DNA of 22,463 bases, taken from contig DNXB01000172.1 in NCBI GenBank assembly GCA_003506995.1, positions 1 to 22,463 on the forward strand, given 5' to 3'. Positions 5,980 through 14,806 of the stretch are shown here, piece by piece. The stretch comes from Verrucomicrobiales bacterium (GTDB lineage: Bacteria > Verrucomicrobiota > Verrucomicrobiia > Verrucomicrobiales > Verrucomicrobiaceae). The notes below the pieces were generated by a model. The model saw nothing but the letters and a program-made list of their open reading frames with translations, was not told where the DNA came from and ran no database searches. The position numbers and the translations under genes were made by a program. Numbering within the stretch: the stretch's first letter is position 1; each line of letters opens with the position of its first letter.

Positions 5980-7500
5980 ATGAGTTCGCGTACCCTCACC
6001 CATCTCGATTCGCTGCCCATTGGCGCGATGAATGCCGCATTCATCCGGCGGGCCGACAGGCTCCTCATCGGTGGAGAATGGGTGCCCTCGGCCAGTGGCA
6101 AGACTTTTCCCAGCTACAATCCAGCCACCGGCGAAGTGCTGACGCATTGCGCGGAAGGTGACGCGGAGGACATCAATCGTGCGGTCAAGGCGGCGCGGAA
6201 GGCGTTCGAATCGGGGCCATGGAGAACGATGACGGCTTCGGAACGCGGGCGCATCGTGTGGAAGATCGGTGATCTGATGCTGCAGCACATCGACGAACTG
6301 GCGGAGCTGGAAGCGTTGGACAATGGCAAGACGCTGACTGAGGCGCGCTACGTCGATCTGCCGCTGTCAGCGGATGCGTTTCATTACATGGCGGGCTGGG
6401 CCACGAAGATCACCGGGCAGACGATCAATGTGTCCGTGCCGTATGCGCCGGGAGCGAAGTTTCATGCATACTCGCTGAAGGAACCGGTCGGCGTGGTGGG
6501 GCAGATCATTCCGTGGAATTTTCCGCTGCTCATGGCGGCGTGGAAGCTGGCACCGGCACTCGCTGCGGGCTGCACGATCATTTTGAAGCCGGCGGAACAG
6601 ACGCCGCTGACGGCGCTGCGGCTCGGTGAACTGATGATCGAGGCCGGCGTGCCGGAAGGCGTGGTGAACATCGTCACGGGTTACGGCGAGACGGCGGGCG
6701 CGGCGCTCGCGGCGCATCCAGATGTCGATAAAGTGGCCTTCACCGGCTCCACCGAGGTTGGGAAGCTGATTTTGAAGGCTGCGGCGGGAAATCTGAAAAA
6801 AGTGAGCCTCGAACTCGGCGGCAAATCGCCGCATGTGATCTTCAAGGACGCGCCGAGCATCGAAGCGGCGATCGCCGGCGCGGCACAGGGCATCTTTTTC
6901 AATCAAGGCCAGTGCTGCGTGGCCGGGACGCGGTTGTTTGTGGAGCAGGACATCTTTGAAGAAGTCACGCAGGGCATGGCGGCGGCGGCGAAGAACATCA
7001 AACTGGGCTTCGGGCTTGATGCAGACACGCAGATGGGGCCACTGGTGTCGGAGGAGCAGCTCGCGCGGGTCACGGGTTACATCGAGTCCGGCAAACAAGA
7101 TGGCGCAAATTTCCTCACTGGCGGTGCTCGGCATGGGGACAAGGGCTACTTTGTGGAGCCGACGGTCATCACCAACACACGGCCGGAGATGAAGGTGGTG
7201 CGTGAGGAAATCTTCGGTCCTGTGATCGTCGCGGAACCTTTCACTGACGAGGCGGACGTGATGCGACGTGCCAATGACACTACCTACGGCCTCGCCGCCG
7301 GTGTTTGGACCAACGATGTGGCGCGCGCGCACCGTGTGGCTGCCGCCTTCCACGCGGGCACCGTGTGGGTGAACTGCTACTACGTTTTCGATTCTGCGCT
7401 GCCGTTTGGCGGCTACAAGCAATCCGGCTGGGGGCGTGAGATGAGTGGTGAGGCGCTTGAGCTGTACACTGAAACCAAGGCGGTCATCATCGGTCTGTGA
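5980..7500 (+). CDS. NAD(P)-dependent aldehyde dehydrogenase (betaine/phenylacetaldehyde dehydrogenase-like)
   Basis: A 506-residue ALDH-superfamily enzyme that oxidises an aldehyde to a carboxylic acid in the cytoplasm. Catalytic features are visible: Asn180 in PWNFP (oxyanion), the cofactor-binding FTGSTEVG (254-261), general base Glu278 in LELGGKSPH, and the nucleophile Cys313 in FNQGQCCVAG. The C-terminal LPFGGYKQSGWGREMSGEAL resembles ALDH1/2-type and betaine aldehyde enzymes. ATG 5980 is chosen over the upstream TTG 5908 because it follows the predicted promoter and gives a family-length protein. It is the first gene of a seven-gene run; the cyclase gene starts 4 nt after its stop. The neighbouring GMC oxidoreductase and esterase could supply its aldehyde substrate, which is not identified. 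Confidence 0.92.
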   Translation: MSSRTLTHLDSLPIGAMNAAFIRRADRLLIGGEWVPSASGKTFPSYNPATGEVLTHCAEGDAEDINRAVKAARKAFESGPWRTMTASERGRIVWKIGDLMLQHIDELAELEALDNGKTLTEARYVDLPLSADAFHYMAGWATKITGQTINVSVPYAPGAKFHAYSLKEPVGVVGQIIPWNFPLLMAAWKLAPALAAGCTIILKPAEQTPLTALRLGELMIEAGVPEGVVNIVTGYGETAGAALAAHPDVDKVAFTGSTEVGKLILKAAAGNLKKVSLELGGKSPHVIFKDAPSIEAAIAGAAQGIFFNQGQCCVAGTRLFVEQDIFEEVTQGMAAAAKNIKLGFGLDADTQMGPLVSEEQLARVTGYIESGKQDGANFLTGGARHGDKGYFVEPTVITNTRPEMKVVREEIFGPVIVAEPFTDEADVMRRANDTTYGLAAGVWTNDVARAHRVAAAFHAGTVWVNCYYVFDSALPFGGYKQSGWGREMSGEALELYTETKAVIIGL

Positions 7501-7504
7501 TCTT

Positions 7505-10500
7505 GTGAAATGCGCGCAATGCAGTTCTGACAATCCGGCCGAGGCCAAATTTTGCACCCAATGCGGGGGCGAGTTGAAGCGTCGTTGCGCGCAGTGCCTG
7601 ACAGAGATCAGCGCCAAGTCCAAATTTTGCCAAGAATGCGGCACGCCCGTGGGAGTGAGCCCAAACCAAGTCGGCGTTGCTGAACCGGTCACTGCCGGGC
7701 CACGCGTTTTGCCCACGGTCACGCGGGAAATGGCCTCTGCGGCCATCGCTCCGGCGGATGGCACCACAGCGGAGCGCCGTCAGCTCACGGTGATCTTCAG
7801 CGATCTCGTGTCCTTCACGCAGTTGTCGCAAAAAATGGACCCGGAAGACCTCAACACAGTGGTGCATGACTACTACAACGTGTGCAAGGCCGTGTGCAAA
7901 AGCTACGAGGGCCACGTTGCCAACTATCTCGGCGACGGCGTGTTGATGTTCTTCGGCTACCCCGTGGCGCATGAGGATGATGCCAACCGCGCCGTGCGCA
8001 CCGGTCTGGCGATCATCGAGGGCGTTTCCGCGCTCAATCAGCGCACACACAACACCGGTGGCATCAAGCTCCAGGTGCGCGTGGGCGTGCATACCGGCCT
8101 CATGATCGTGGGCGATGACCGTGCGGGCAACTGGCAGCAGATGGCGCTGGGCGAGACACTGAACATCGCCGCGCGCGTGCAGGCGGTGGGGCAGCCGGAT
8201 GCCGTGGTGGCCAGCGCGGTGACGCAGCGGCTCATCGAAGGATTTTTCTCCTGCCGTAGCCTCGGCATTCATACACTGAAAGGCGTGGAGCGGCCGATGG
8301 AGGTATTTGAAGTCTCGCACGAAACGACGGCGCGCAGCAGGCTCGAAGCCGCGGGCCGTGGCGGACTCACCCCGCTCACCGGTCGTGAGAACGAGGTGCA
8401 GCAACTGCTCGAATGCTGGGAGGAAAATTATCAGGGCAAAGGACAGGCCGTGCTGCTCAGTGGTGAGGCCGGCATCGGCAAATCACGACTCGTGCAGATG
8501 CTCAAGGAGCACGTCGCCAATGTGCCGGGCGCGTGGCTCACACCGTGCCAGTGCTCGCCGTATCACAAGAGCACGGCGTTCCATCACTACGCCGACCTGC
8601 TGGAGCGCGTGGTGCTGAAGTTTGACCGCAATGAACGACCGCGTGACCGGCTGCAAAAAGTGGAGGGCTTGCTGCGCCAGTACGGCATTGAGCTGGAGGT
8701 GACGCTGCCCTCGCTCGCGGCGCTGCTGTCCATCCCGCCAGAGGCCGGCTACACACCCGTGGAGGATCCGCAGCAGCAAAAGCGCGCCATCATCGAGAGC
8801 TACGTTCACATCTTGAAGGAGCGGTCGAAGAAACAGCCGCTGTTGCTCGTGGTGGAGGACCTCCAGTGGGCGGATCCGTCCTCACTGGACATGCTGAACG
8901 AGGTGGTGGCCGCTGTGGCGGAACATCGCGTGCTCGCACTGTTCACCTGCCGGCCAGATTTCGATTCACCGTGGAAAAAAGTGCCGGAGGTAAAGCAGAT
9001 CGCCCTCCAGCGTCTCAATCCGCAGCAGGTGCGCACGATCTGCCTGCGTGTTGCCCATGGCAAAGCGCTGCCGGAGGAAGTCATCGAGCAAATCATCTCC
9101 CGCACCGATGGTGTGCCGCTGTTTGTCGAGGAACTGACCAAAATGGTCATGGAGTCCGGCATGTTGAAGGAATTGGGTGATTCTTTTGCGCTCTCCGGGC
9201 CGCTGCCATCGCTGGCGATCCCCACCACGCTGCAAGACTCGCTGATGGCGCGTCTGGACCGGCTGCACACGGTCAAAGAGATCGCCCAGGTCGGCTCGGT
9301 CATGGGACGCGAGTTCATCTTTGATCTGATGCGGCATGTGTATCCGCTGGAGAACTCGCTGCTGCGCCTCAGCCTGGCGCAACTGGTGGACGCGGAGCTG
9401 CTGTTTCAGACCACGGGCGACTCCGAGGCCACCTACACCTTCAAGCACGCGCTCGTGCAGGAGGCGGCCTACCAGTCGCTGGTGAAGTCGCGCCGCCAGC
9501 ATTACCACCGCATCATCGCGCAGGCGCTGGAGGAGCATTTTCCGCACACCGCCGCCACGGACATGGAAGTGCTGGCGCATCATTACACGGAGGCCAACCT
9601 GCCGTGGCAGGCCGTGCCCTACCTGCTCAAGGCCGGCGCCAGCGCCGCGAACCGCTCCGCGCATTCGGAAGCCATCACGCATCTCAACCGCGCCATCGAG
9701 CTGCTCAAAAAACTGCCCGACAACTCCCAGCGGTGGCAGCACGAGATCCAGGCGCTCATCGCCCTCGGTGTTTCGCTCACCGCGACCAAGGGCTACGGCG
9801 TCAAGGAAGTCGAGGGCACTTACACGCGTGCGCGTGAACTGAGCGAGCAGTGCGGCACGCCAGGACAGTTGTTCCAGTCGCGCTATGGTCTGTGGCGGCT
9901 GCACATGCTGCGCGCGGAATACGGCATCGCCACGCAGCAGGGCGAGGAATTGCTCGAACTCGCCAACCGGCAGGACAACACGGCCTTTCACATCGCCGCG
10001 CATCGCGCGCTGGGTGCCACGCTGTTCTATCGCGGTCAGTTCCATCGTGCCAATGAGCACGTCGCCAGCGTGATCGCCGCCACGACCACCACCGAGGGCG
10101 ACAGCGACACGCTCGTGCGCGACATCTACGACGTCGTCGATCCACGAGTGACGTGTCGCTCCTATCTCTCGTGGATCTTGTGGATGCTCGGCCATGTCGG
10201 TCAGGCGCAAAAGGAAAGCCAGCGTGCCATCGCGCTCGCGGAGCAGTTGCAGCATCCGTTCTCCATCGCGCTGGCCCTCAGCTTCGCCACCTGGCTGGAG
10301 CAGTTCTGCGGCAATGTCGCGCGTGTCAAAGAACTGGCCGCGCGCGCCATGGCGCATTGCAAGATGCACGGCTTCCCGTTCTGGATCGGCTGGAACCAGG
10401 TCATGCTCGGCTGGGCCGCCGCTCATGAGGAAGGCACCATCGGTGATGCCGTCTCGCTCATTCACAAAGGCCTCGCCTACTGGAATGAAAAAGGTTCCAA

Positions 10501-10909
10501 CCTCGGCCGTGGCTACTTCCTCTGCCTGCTGGCCGAGACGCACATGCGTCGCGACGAATGGGCGCAGAGCATGGACGCGCTGTCCCAGGCCCAGGCTTTC
10601 GCGAATGAAACGGACGAGCGCTACTGGGAGGCCGAGCGTTTCCGCCTCAATGGCGAACTGCTCATGCGCCAGGGCCAGTCATCCGAGCAGGCGGGAATTT
10701 TCTTCCAGCAGGCGCTGACCAAGGCGCGTGAGCTGTCCGCCCGTTCGCTCGAGTTGCGCGCCGCCACCAGCCTCGCGCAATTGGGGCGGAAGAATGGCCG
10801 CGCGGGTGATGCCAAAGCCACGCTCGCCGCTGTGCTCACGACGTTCACCGAAGAAGAGGACACGCCCGACATGGCCGCAGCCCGCACCCAGCTCGCCGAA
10901 TTCGGCTGA
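7505..10909 (+). CDS. Double zinc ribbon-class III nucleotidyl cyclase-AAA/STAND ATPase-TPR signalling protein
   Basis: A 1134-residue multidomain protein starting at GTG 7505, 4 nt after the ALDH stop; this start gives the usual MKCAQC opening. Two zinc ribbons use Cys3/6/17/20 and Cys28/31/42/45. A class III cyclase domain (about 92-270) keeps the metal-binding Asp100 (FSDLVSFT) and Asp144 (YLGDG) and the transition-state Asn220 and Arg224 (LNIAAR). Asn140 replaces the lysine that usually recognises the purine. An ATPase module follows, with Walker A GEAGIGKS (320-327) and Walker B LLLVVEDLQWAD (446-457). The rest is helical and TPR-like and probably senses a ligand or protein. Proteins of this layout are annotated as adenylate/guanylate cyclases, but activity, nucleotide and effector are unproven here. 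A longer start (7445) would overlap ALDH and remove the clean zinc-ribbon beginning. Confidence 0.85.
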   Translation: MKCAQCSSDNPAEAKFCTQCGGELKRRCAQCLTEISAKSKFCQECGTPVGVSPNQVGVAEPVTAGPRVLPTVTREMASAAIAPADGTTAERRQLTVIFSDLVSFTQLSQKMDPEDLNTVVHDYYNVCKAVCKSYEGHVANYLGDGVLMFFGYPVAHEDDANRAVRTGLAIIEGVSALNQRTHNTGGIKLQVRVGVHTGLMIVGDDRAGNWQQMALGETLNIAARVQAVGQPDAVVASAVTQRLIEGFFSCRSLGIHTLKGVERPMEVFEVSHETTARSRLEAAGRGGLTPLTGRENEVQQLLECWEENYQGKGQAVLLSGEAGIGKSRLVQMLKEHVANVPGAWLTPCQCSPYHKSTAFHHYADLLERVVLKFDRNERPRDRLQKVEGLLRQYGIELEVTLPSLAALLSIPPEAGYTPVEDPQQQKRAIIESYVHILKERSKKQPLLLVVEDLQWADPSSLDMLNEVVAAVAEHRVLALFTCRPDFDSPWKKVPEVKQIALQRLNPQQVRTICLRVAHGKALPEEVIEQIISRTDGVPLFVEELTKMVMESGMLKELGDSFALSGPLPSLAIPTTLQDSLMARLDRLHTVKEIAQVGSVMGREFIFDLMRHVYPLENSLLRLSLAQLVDAELLFQTTGDSEATYTFKHALVQEAAYQSLVKSRRQHYHRIIAQALEEHFPHTAATDMEVLAHHYTEANLPWQAVPYLLKAGASAANRSAHSEAITHLNRAIELLKKLPDNSQRWQHEIQALIALGVSLTATKGYGVKEVEGTYTRARELSEQCGTPGQLFQSRYGLWRLHMLRAEYGIATQQGEELLELANRQDNTAFHIAAHRALGATLFYRGQFHRANEHVASVIAATTTTEGDSDTLVRDIYDVVDPRVTCRSYLSWILWMLGHVGQAQKESQRAIALAEQLQHPFSIALALSFATWLEQFCGNVARVKELAARAMAHCKMHGFPFWIGWNQVMLGWAAAHEEGTIGDAVSLIHKGLAYWNEKGSNLGRGYFLCLLAETHMRRDEWAQSMDALSQAQAFANETDERYWEAERFRLNGELLMRQGQSSEQAGIFFQQALTKARELSARSLELRAATSLAQLGRKNGRAGDAKATLAAVLTTFTEEEDTPDMAAARTQLAEFG

Positions 10910-10938
10910 TCCTTCCCACCACTGCACTCACCAAGCCC

Positions 10939-12300
10939 ATGCCCACCGCAGCCTCACCAAACATTCAGTATGACCTGCCGGGCAATGACCTTTATCAGAG
11001 CCTGCTGTATCCAGCACCCGGACTGATTGATCCCGCGCTGGGCCTCACCACGCCCGAGGCCGTGATCGCCCACTTCACCGCCAGCTCGCTCAACGCGGAT
11101 GGCATCAAGATCGTTGAGGCGCAGCCCGTGGTGACGAGGATCGACGGCACGCCCACCTACCGCATTTCATTCACGGCCCAGTCCGGTTTCGAGATGGCGG
11201 CGCAGCAGTATGCCGTGATGCATCCCACCATGCTGGATGCCAGCCATGCCGGCCAGGCCATCAATGGCGTCACCCTTTGCCAGACCACGCCCGGAGCCTG
11301 GAATCCGATGTCTGGCTACCCCGTCAACAAATCGGACGGCCTGTGCAGGTGGGAGCTCTTTCTGCCCCTCGGCATGCCGATGGTGAATCACAAGGCCGTC
11401 ACGCTCCTGCATTATCCACCCTACGTCGCGATGCAGCATGCGGACTATCTTCACAACGTCACCTTGCAGCGCTGGCAGCGCCTGCTCGGCTGCGTCGGCA
11501 TTGCCGATCCCAGCCTCTACTACAACATCCTTGATGTGAACCCCATCGCCGCTCCAGGCTCCGGTCAGAGCGAGTATCCGAACGATTACTTCCCCATCAT
11601 GCTGTCGTCGGTGTTTTTCGACAACGACACGAACGGCTGCAACTACATCCGCTCGATGCTCGATCTGATGCTCAATCCGCCGCACAACGATGCCAATCCC
11701 TACACGCTGCCGCTGCTCGTCGGCGGTTCGCCGCTCTACGATCCGCAGGCACCCGGCTGGTTCCGCGTCCGCTACAAAGACCAGTTGCCCAAGGACAAGA
11801 ACGGCATCCCGCAGGCCAATGTCGGCCAGTGCGGCATGGTGCAAATCACCCCCGGCAGCAAGAAGCGTACACCCTACATGATCGCCAACCACATGATCGC
11901 CGCAGGCGTGACGGGCAAATGCACCGCTGATCCCAGCGTCATTCCTGACATCCGCAAATACACCGCGCAGGATCTCGTCGCCGCCTCCTTTCTCAAGCAG
12001 TATGCCGACGATCCCACCGTTTTGCCTGAAATTGCCGGTCAGAATGCTTATCTCCAATGGTTCGGCAGCAAGGATGGCTCCGGCGCCCCGCAGCCCGCCG
12101 CCGACAATCAGCGGATCATCTGCATCAACTCACAGATCGACCTGTTCTTCGACGTCAAGAAACTGGAGCCCATGTACTCATGGGAGGAGGCCGCTCAGCG
12201 CTGCGCTACCATGTCGAACGGCACCAATGATCCCTGCCAGGGATCCTGCGCACCCCAGCCACCTTCGCCGCAGTCTTCCTTCTCAACATCACTCGCATGA
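10939..12300 (+). CDS. Unknown 453-residue protein, paralogue of the N-terminal domain of the DNase II fusion
   Basis: No known family was recognised. The protein is soluble-looking, with no signal peptide or membrane segment and about ten cysteines, three of them in a C-terminal CATMSNGTNDPCQGSC stretch. Its core resembles the N-terminal 400 residues of the protein encoded at 14807. FLPLGMPMVNHKA (141-153) and HYPP (158-161) match FLPHGMPMLNQKA (121-133) and HYPP (138-141) there, followed in both by a DYL motif, an N-x3-D-x2-PI pattern, a PG-x-K-x-P loop with a downstream His, and a closing [WF]LK-x4-DDP element. It starts 29 bp after the cyclase and overlaps the GMC gene by four bases (ATGA), implying translational coupling. 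It could be a partner, regulator or antagonist of the nuclease, or an enzyme; the sequence does not decide. Confidence 0.75.
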   Translation: MPTAASPNIQYDLPGNDLYQSLLYPAPGLIDPALGLTTPEAVIAHFTASSLNADGIKIVEAQPVVTRIDGTPTYRISFTAQSGFEMAAQQYAVMHPTMLDASHAGQAINGVTLCQTTPGAWNPMSGYPVNKSDGLCRWELFLPLGMPMVNHKAVTLLHYPPYVAMQHADYLHNVTLQRWQRLLGCVGIADPSLYYNILDVNPIAAPGSGQSEYPNDYFPIMLSSVFFDNDTNGCNYIRSMLDLMLNPPHNDANPYTLPLLVGGSPLYDPQAPGWFRVRYKDQLPKDKNGIPQANVGQCGMVQITPGSKKRTPYMIANHMIAAGVTGKCTADPSVIPDIRKYTAQDLVAASFLKQYADDPTVLPEIAGQNAYLQWFGSKDGSGAPQPAADNQRIICINSQIDLFFDVKKLEPMYSWEEAAQRCATMSNGTNDPCQGSCAPQPPSPQSSFSTSLA

Positions 12301-13817
12301 CCACAGACACCTACGACTACATCGTCGTCGGCGCCGGCTCCGCAGGCTGCGCCGTCGCCGCACGACTCTCTGAAAATCCAGCCGCGCGCGTGTTGCTGCT
12401 CGAAGGCGGCGGCACGCATGACCACGCGAGCGTGCATGATCCGGTGCAGTGGCCCACGCTGTTCTATGGAGAGCTGTCCTGGAACTATGTGACGGCACCG
12501 ATGAAGTCCTGCCTCAACCGTGTCGATCATGTGCCGCGCGCCAAGATGCTCGGCGGCTGCCACAGCCACAACGCCAACGCCTGGGTGCGCGGCCATCCCT
12601 CCGATTACGACCGCTGGGCCGCCGCAGGCAATGACGGCTGGAGTTGGAAGGATGTGCTGCCCGTGTTCAAGAAAATCGAAGACTGGCAAGGCCCTTCCGA
12701 CCCGTTGCGCGGCACCGGTGGCCCGATGTACGTCACACCGCCCGTGAATCCCAATCCGGTGGCCGCCGCGTTCGTCGAATCCGGCCCCGCCGTCGGTTTG
12801 CCGAAGGTTTTCGACAACAACAGCACTTCGATGGAAGGCACGAGCTACTTCAACTTCACCGTGAAGGACGGCAAACGCTTCAGCGTCGTGAACGCCTACC
12901 TGCTGCCCGCGATGCAGCGCAAAAATCTCACGGTCATCACCAATGCGGAAACGCATCGCGTCATCGTCGAAGGCACGCGCTGCGTCGGCGTCGAGTTTGC
13001 GCATGATGGGAAGCTGCAAACCGTCCGCGCTGACAAAGAAGTCGTGCTGAGCGCCGGTGTCATTGGTTCGCCCTCGATCCTGCTTCGGTCCGGCATCGGC
13101 CCGGCGGCTGAACTGGCGAAACTCGGCATCAAATCCACGCTCGACCTGCCAGGCGTCGGCAAAAACCTCCAGGACCACGTTTTGTTCGCCGGCATCAACT
13201 ACGAATGCAAAATCGACCTCCCCGCGCCGCATAACAACGGTGCGGAGAGCACGATGTGGTGGAAGTCCGATCCCGCGCTCGCCACGCCGGACATTCAGCC
13301 CGTCATCATCGAGTTCCCCTTCGCCACGCCCGATCTCGCGCCGTTGTTGCCGAATCAAAACTGCTACGCCATCGCGCCGAGCATCGTGGCTCCGCAGAGC
13401 CGGGGTTCGCTCACCCTCGCCTCCGCAGATGCCAGCGTGGCTCCCATCATCGACGTGAACTACTTCGAGTCCGAGGCCGATGTGAACGCCATGCACTTCT
13501 GCATCGAGCTGTGCCGCGAAATGGGTGCTTCATCCGCTTTCGATCATCTGCGCAAGCGCGAGGTCATCCCTGGCAAACTGGGCCGCAGTGAAATGATCGA
13601 GACGCTGAAAAAAGGCGCGACGACCTACTTCCATCCCACCAGCACCTGCAAGATGGGCAACGACGCTCTCGCCGTCGTCGATTCACGCCTGCGCGTGCGC
13701 GGCATCACCGGCCTGCGTGTCGCCGATGCCTCGATCATGCCCACGATCACCACCGGCAACACCAATGCGCCCTCCGTCATGATCGGTGAACAGGCCGCCA
13801 CCTTCATCACCGCCTGA
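12297..13817 (+). CDS. GMC-family FAD-dependent oxidoreductase (choline/alcohol dehydrogenase-like)
   Basis: A 506-residue flavoenzyme of the glucose-methanol-choline family, expected to oxidise an alcohol to an aldehyde. The FAD-binding Rossmann motif VGAGSAG is at 11-17 with Glu36 closing the fold. The second signature is present as GSPSILLRSGIGP, and the catalytic pair is His446 (YFHPTSTCKMG) and Asn490 (GNTNAP), spaced 44 residues apart as in choline oxidase. The usual GGSSSINGM flavin loop reads GGCHSHNAN here, a noticeable variation that may mark a subfamily or alter flavin attachment. No signal peptide is present. The start ATG overlaps the stop of the upstream unknown gene and the esterase begins 7 bp after its stop, so the three are probably co-translated. 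The substrate is unknown. Confidence 0.9.
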   Translation: MTTDTYDYIVVGAGSAGCAVAARLSENPAARVLLLEGGGTHDHASVHDPVQWPTLFYGELSWNYVTAPMKSCLNRVDHVPRAKMLGGCHSHNANAWVRGHPSDYDRWAAAGNDGWSWKDVLPVFKKIEDWQGPSDPLRGTGGPMYVTPPVNPNPVAAAFVESGPAVGLPKVFDNNSTSMEGTSYFNFTVKDGKRFSVVNAYLLPAMQRKNLTVITNAETHRVIVEGTRCVGVEFAHDGKLQTVRADKEVVLSAGVIGSPSILLRSGIGPAAELAKLGIKSTLDLPGVGKNLQDHVLFAGINYECKIDLPAPHNNGAESTMWWKSDPALATPDIQPVIIEFPFATPDLAPLLPNQNCYAIAPSIVAPQSRGSLTLASADASVAPIIDVNYFESEADVNAMHFCIELCREMGASSAFDHLRKREVIPGKLGRSEMIETLKKGATTYFHPTSTCKMGNDALAVVDSRLRVRGITGLRVADASIMPTITTGNTNAPSVMIGEQAATFITA

Positions 13818-13824
13818 CACCATC

Positions 13825-14772
13825 ATGACACTCGACCCTCAAGCCAAAGCACTACTGGACGGACTCGCCGCGCAAGGCATGAAGGGCTTTGAAGAGATGA
13901 GCGTCGAGGAGGCGCGTCAGACCGGTTATGCCTTCATCGGACTGGAAGGTGAGGCGGAGCCAGTCGGTCATTGCATCAACAAGGTGATCGCCGTCGCTGA
14001 TGGCGAAATCCCCGTGCGCATCCACCTCCCCGCAGGTGCCGGCCCGCATCCCATCATCATGTATTTTCACGGTGGCGGATTTGTCTTTGGTGATCTGGAA
14101 GTCGTGGACAAGGTCGCGCGCAGCTTGAGCAATGCGGCCCATGCGGCGGTCGTGTCGGTTGGTTACCGGCTCGCGCCAGAACATCGCTTCCCAGTCGCTC
14201 CCGAAGATTGCTACGCTGCCACGCGGTGGGCGGTCGATAACGCGCCAGCGCTGGGATTGGATGCGGCACGCATCGCCGTCAGTGGCGACAGCGCGGGCGG
14301 CAACCTGGCCACCGTCGTTGCGATGATGGCGCGCGACCGGCAAGGCCCCAAGATCGCGTATCAACTGCTGATCTATCCCGTCACCGACGCCCGGCCCGAC
14401 ACGACCGGCAAGTATCCATCCCGCGTTACCAATGGCAGCGGCTACCTGCTCACCAGCGCTGCGATGGACTGGTTTTTCTCCCTCTATTTCGTCACCCCGG
14501 ACGATGCCGAACATCCCCACGCCTCGCCCATTCGCGGTGTGTTGTCCGGACTGCCGCCGGCAACGGTCATCACCGCCGGATTCGATCCCTTGCACGACGA
14601 AGGCAGGGCCTATGCCGATGCGCTGCGCGACGCAGGCGTCGCCGTGAAGCATCTGCCCAACCCCGGCATGATTCACGGCTTCATGTGGCTCCTGGGCGCC
14701 ATCGGCCACGCACGCGGCGTGTTTGATGACGCCGGCCGTCATCTGCGTGATGCCTTCGCACAGCAGCAATGA
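13825..14772 (+). CDS. Alpha/beta-hydrolase, HSL-type (family IV) esterase/lipase
   Basis: A 315-residue carboxylesterase of the hormone-sensitive-lipase family. The oxyanion-hole HGGG is at 82-85, the nucleophile Ser156 lies in GDSAG (154-158), and the triad is completed by Asp254 (GFDPLHDEG) and His284 (GMIHGF). The N-terminal cap helices (MTLDPQAKALLDGLAAQG) are typical. ATG 13825 is chosen because the frame upstream runs into the end of the GMC gene; only 7 bp separate them. No signal peptide is seen, so it probably acts in the cytoplasm on small soluble esters. Its position next to an alcohol-oxidising and, further up, an aldehyde-oxidising enzyme suggests it releases the alcohol that they process, which is an inference. 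Confidence 0.92.
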   Translation: MTLDPQAKALLDGLAAQGMKGFEEMSVEEARQTGYAFIGLEGEAEPVGHCINKVIAVADGEIPVRIHLPAGAGPHPIIMYFHGGGFVFGDLEVVDKVARSLSNAAHAAVVSVGYRLAPEHRFPVAPEDCYAATRWAVDNAPALGLDAARIAVSGDSAGGNLATVVAMMARDRQGPKIAYQLLIYPVTDARPDTTGKYPSRVTNGSGYLLTSAAMDWFFSLYFVTPDDAEHPHASPIRGVLSGLPPATVITAGFDPLHDEGRAYADALRDAGVAVKHLPNPGMIHGFMWLLGAIGHARGVFDDAGRHLRDAFAQQQ

Positions 14773-14806
14773 AATCGTCACCCGTTATTCACCACCACCA
14801 CCACCC

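Noticed and set aside
6367..7767. A 466-residue minus-strand open frame opposite ALDH and the cyclase start
   Set aside because: The plus strand encodes an ALDH with all catalytic residues; the antisense product is His/Arg-rich and featureless.
8966..10543. A 525-residue minus-strand open frame inside the cyclase gene
   Set aside because: Pure shadow of the cyclase ATPase/TPR region; Arg/Gly/Gln-rich and without domain motifs.
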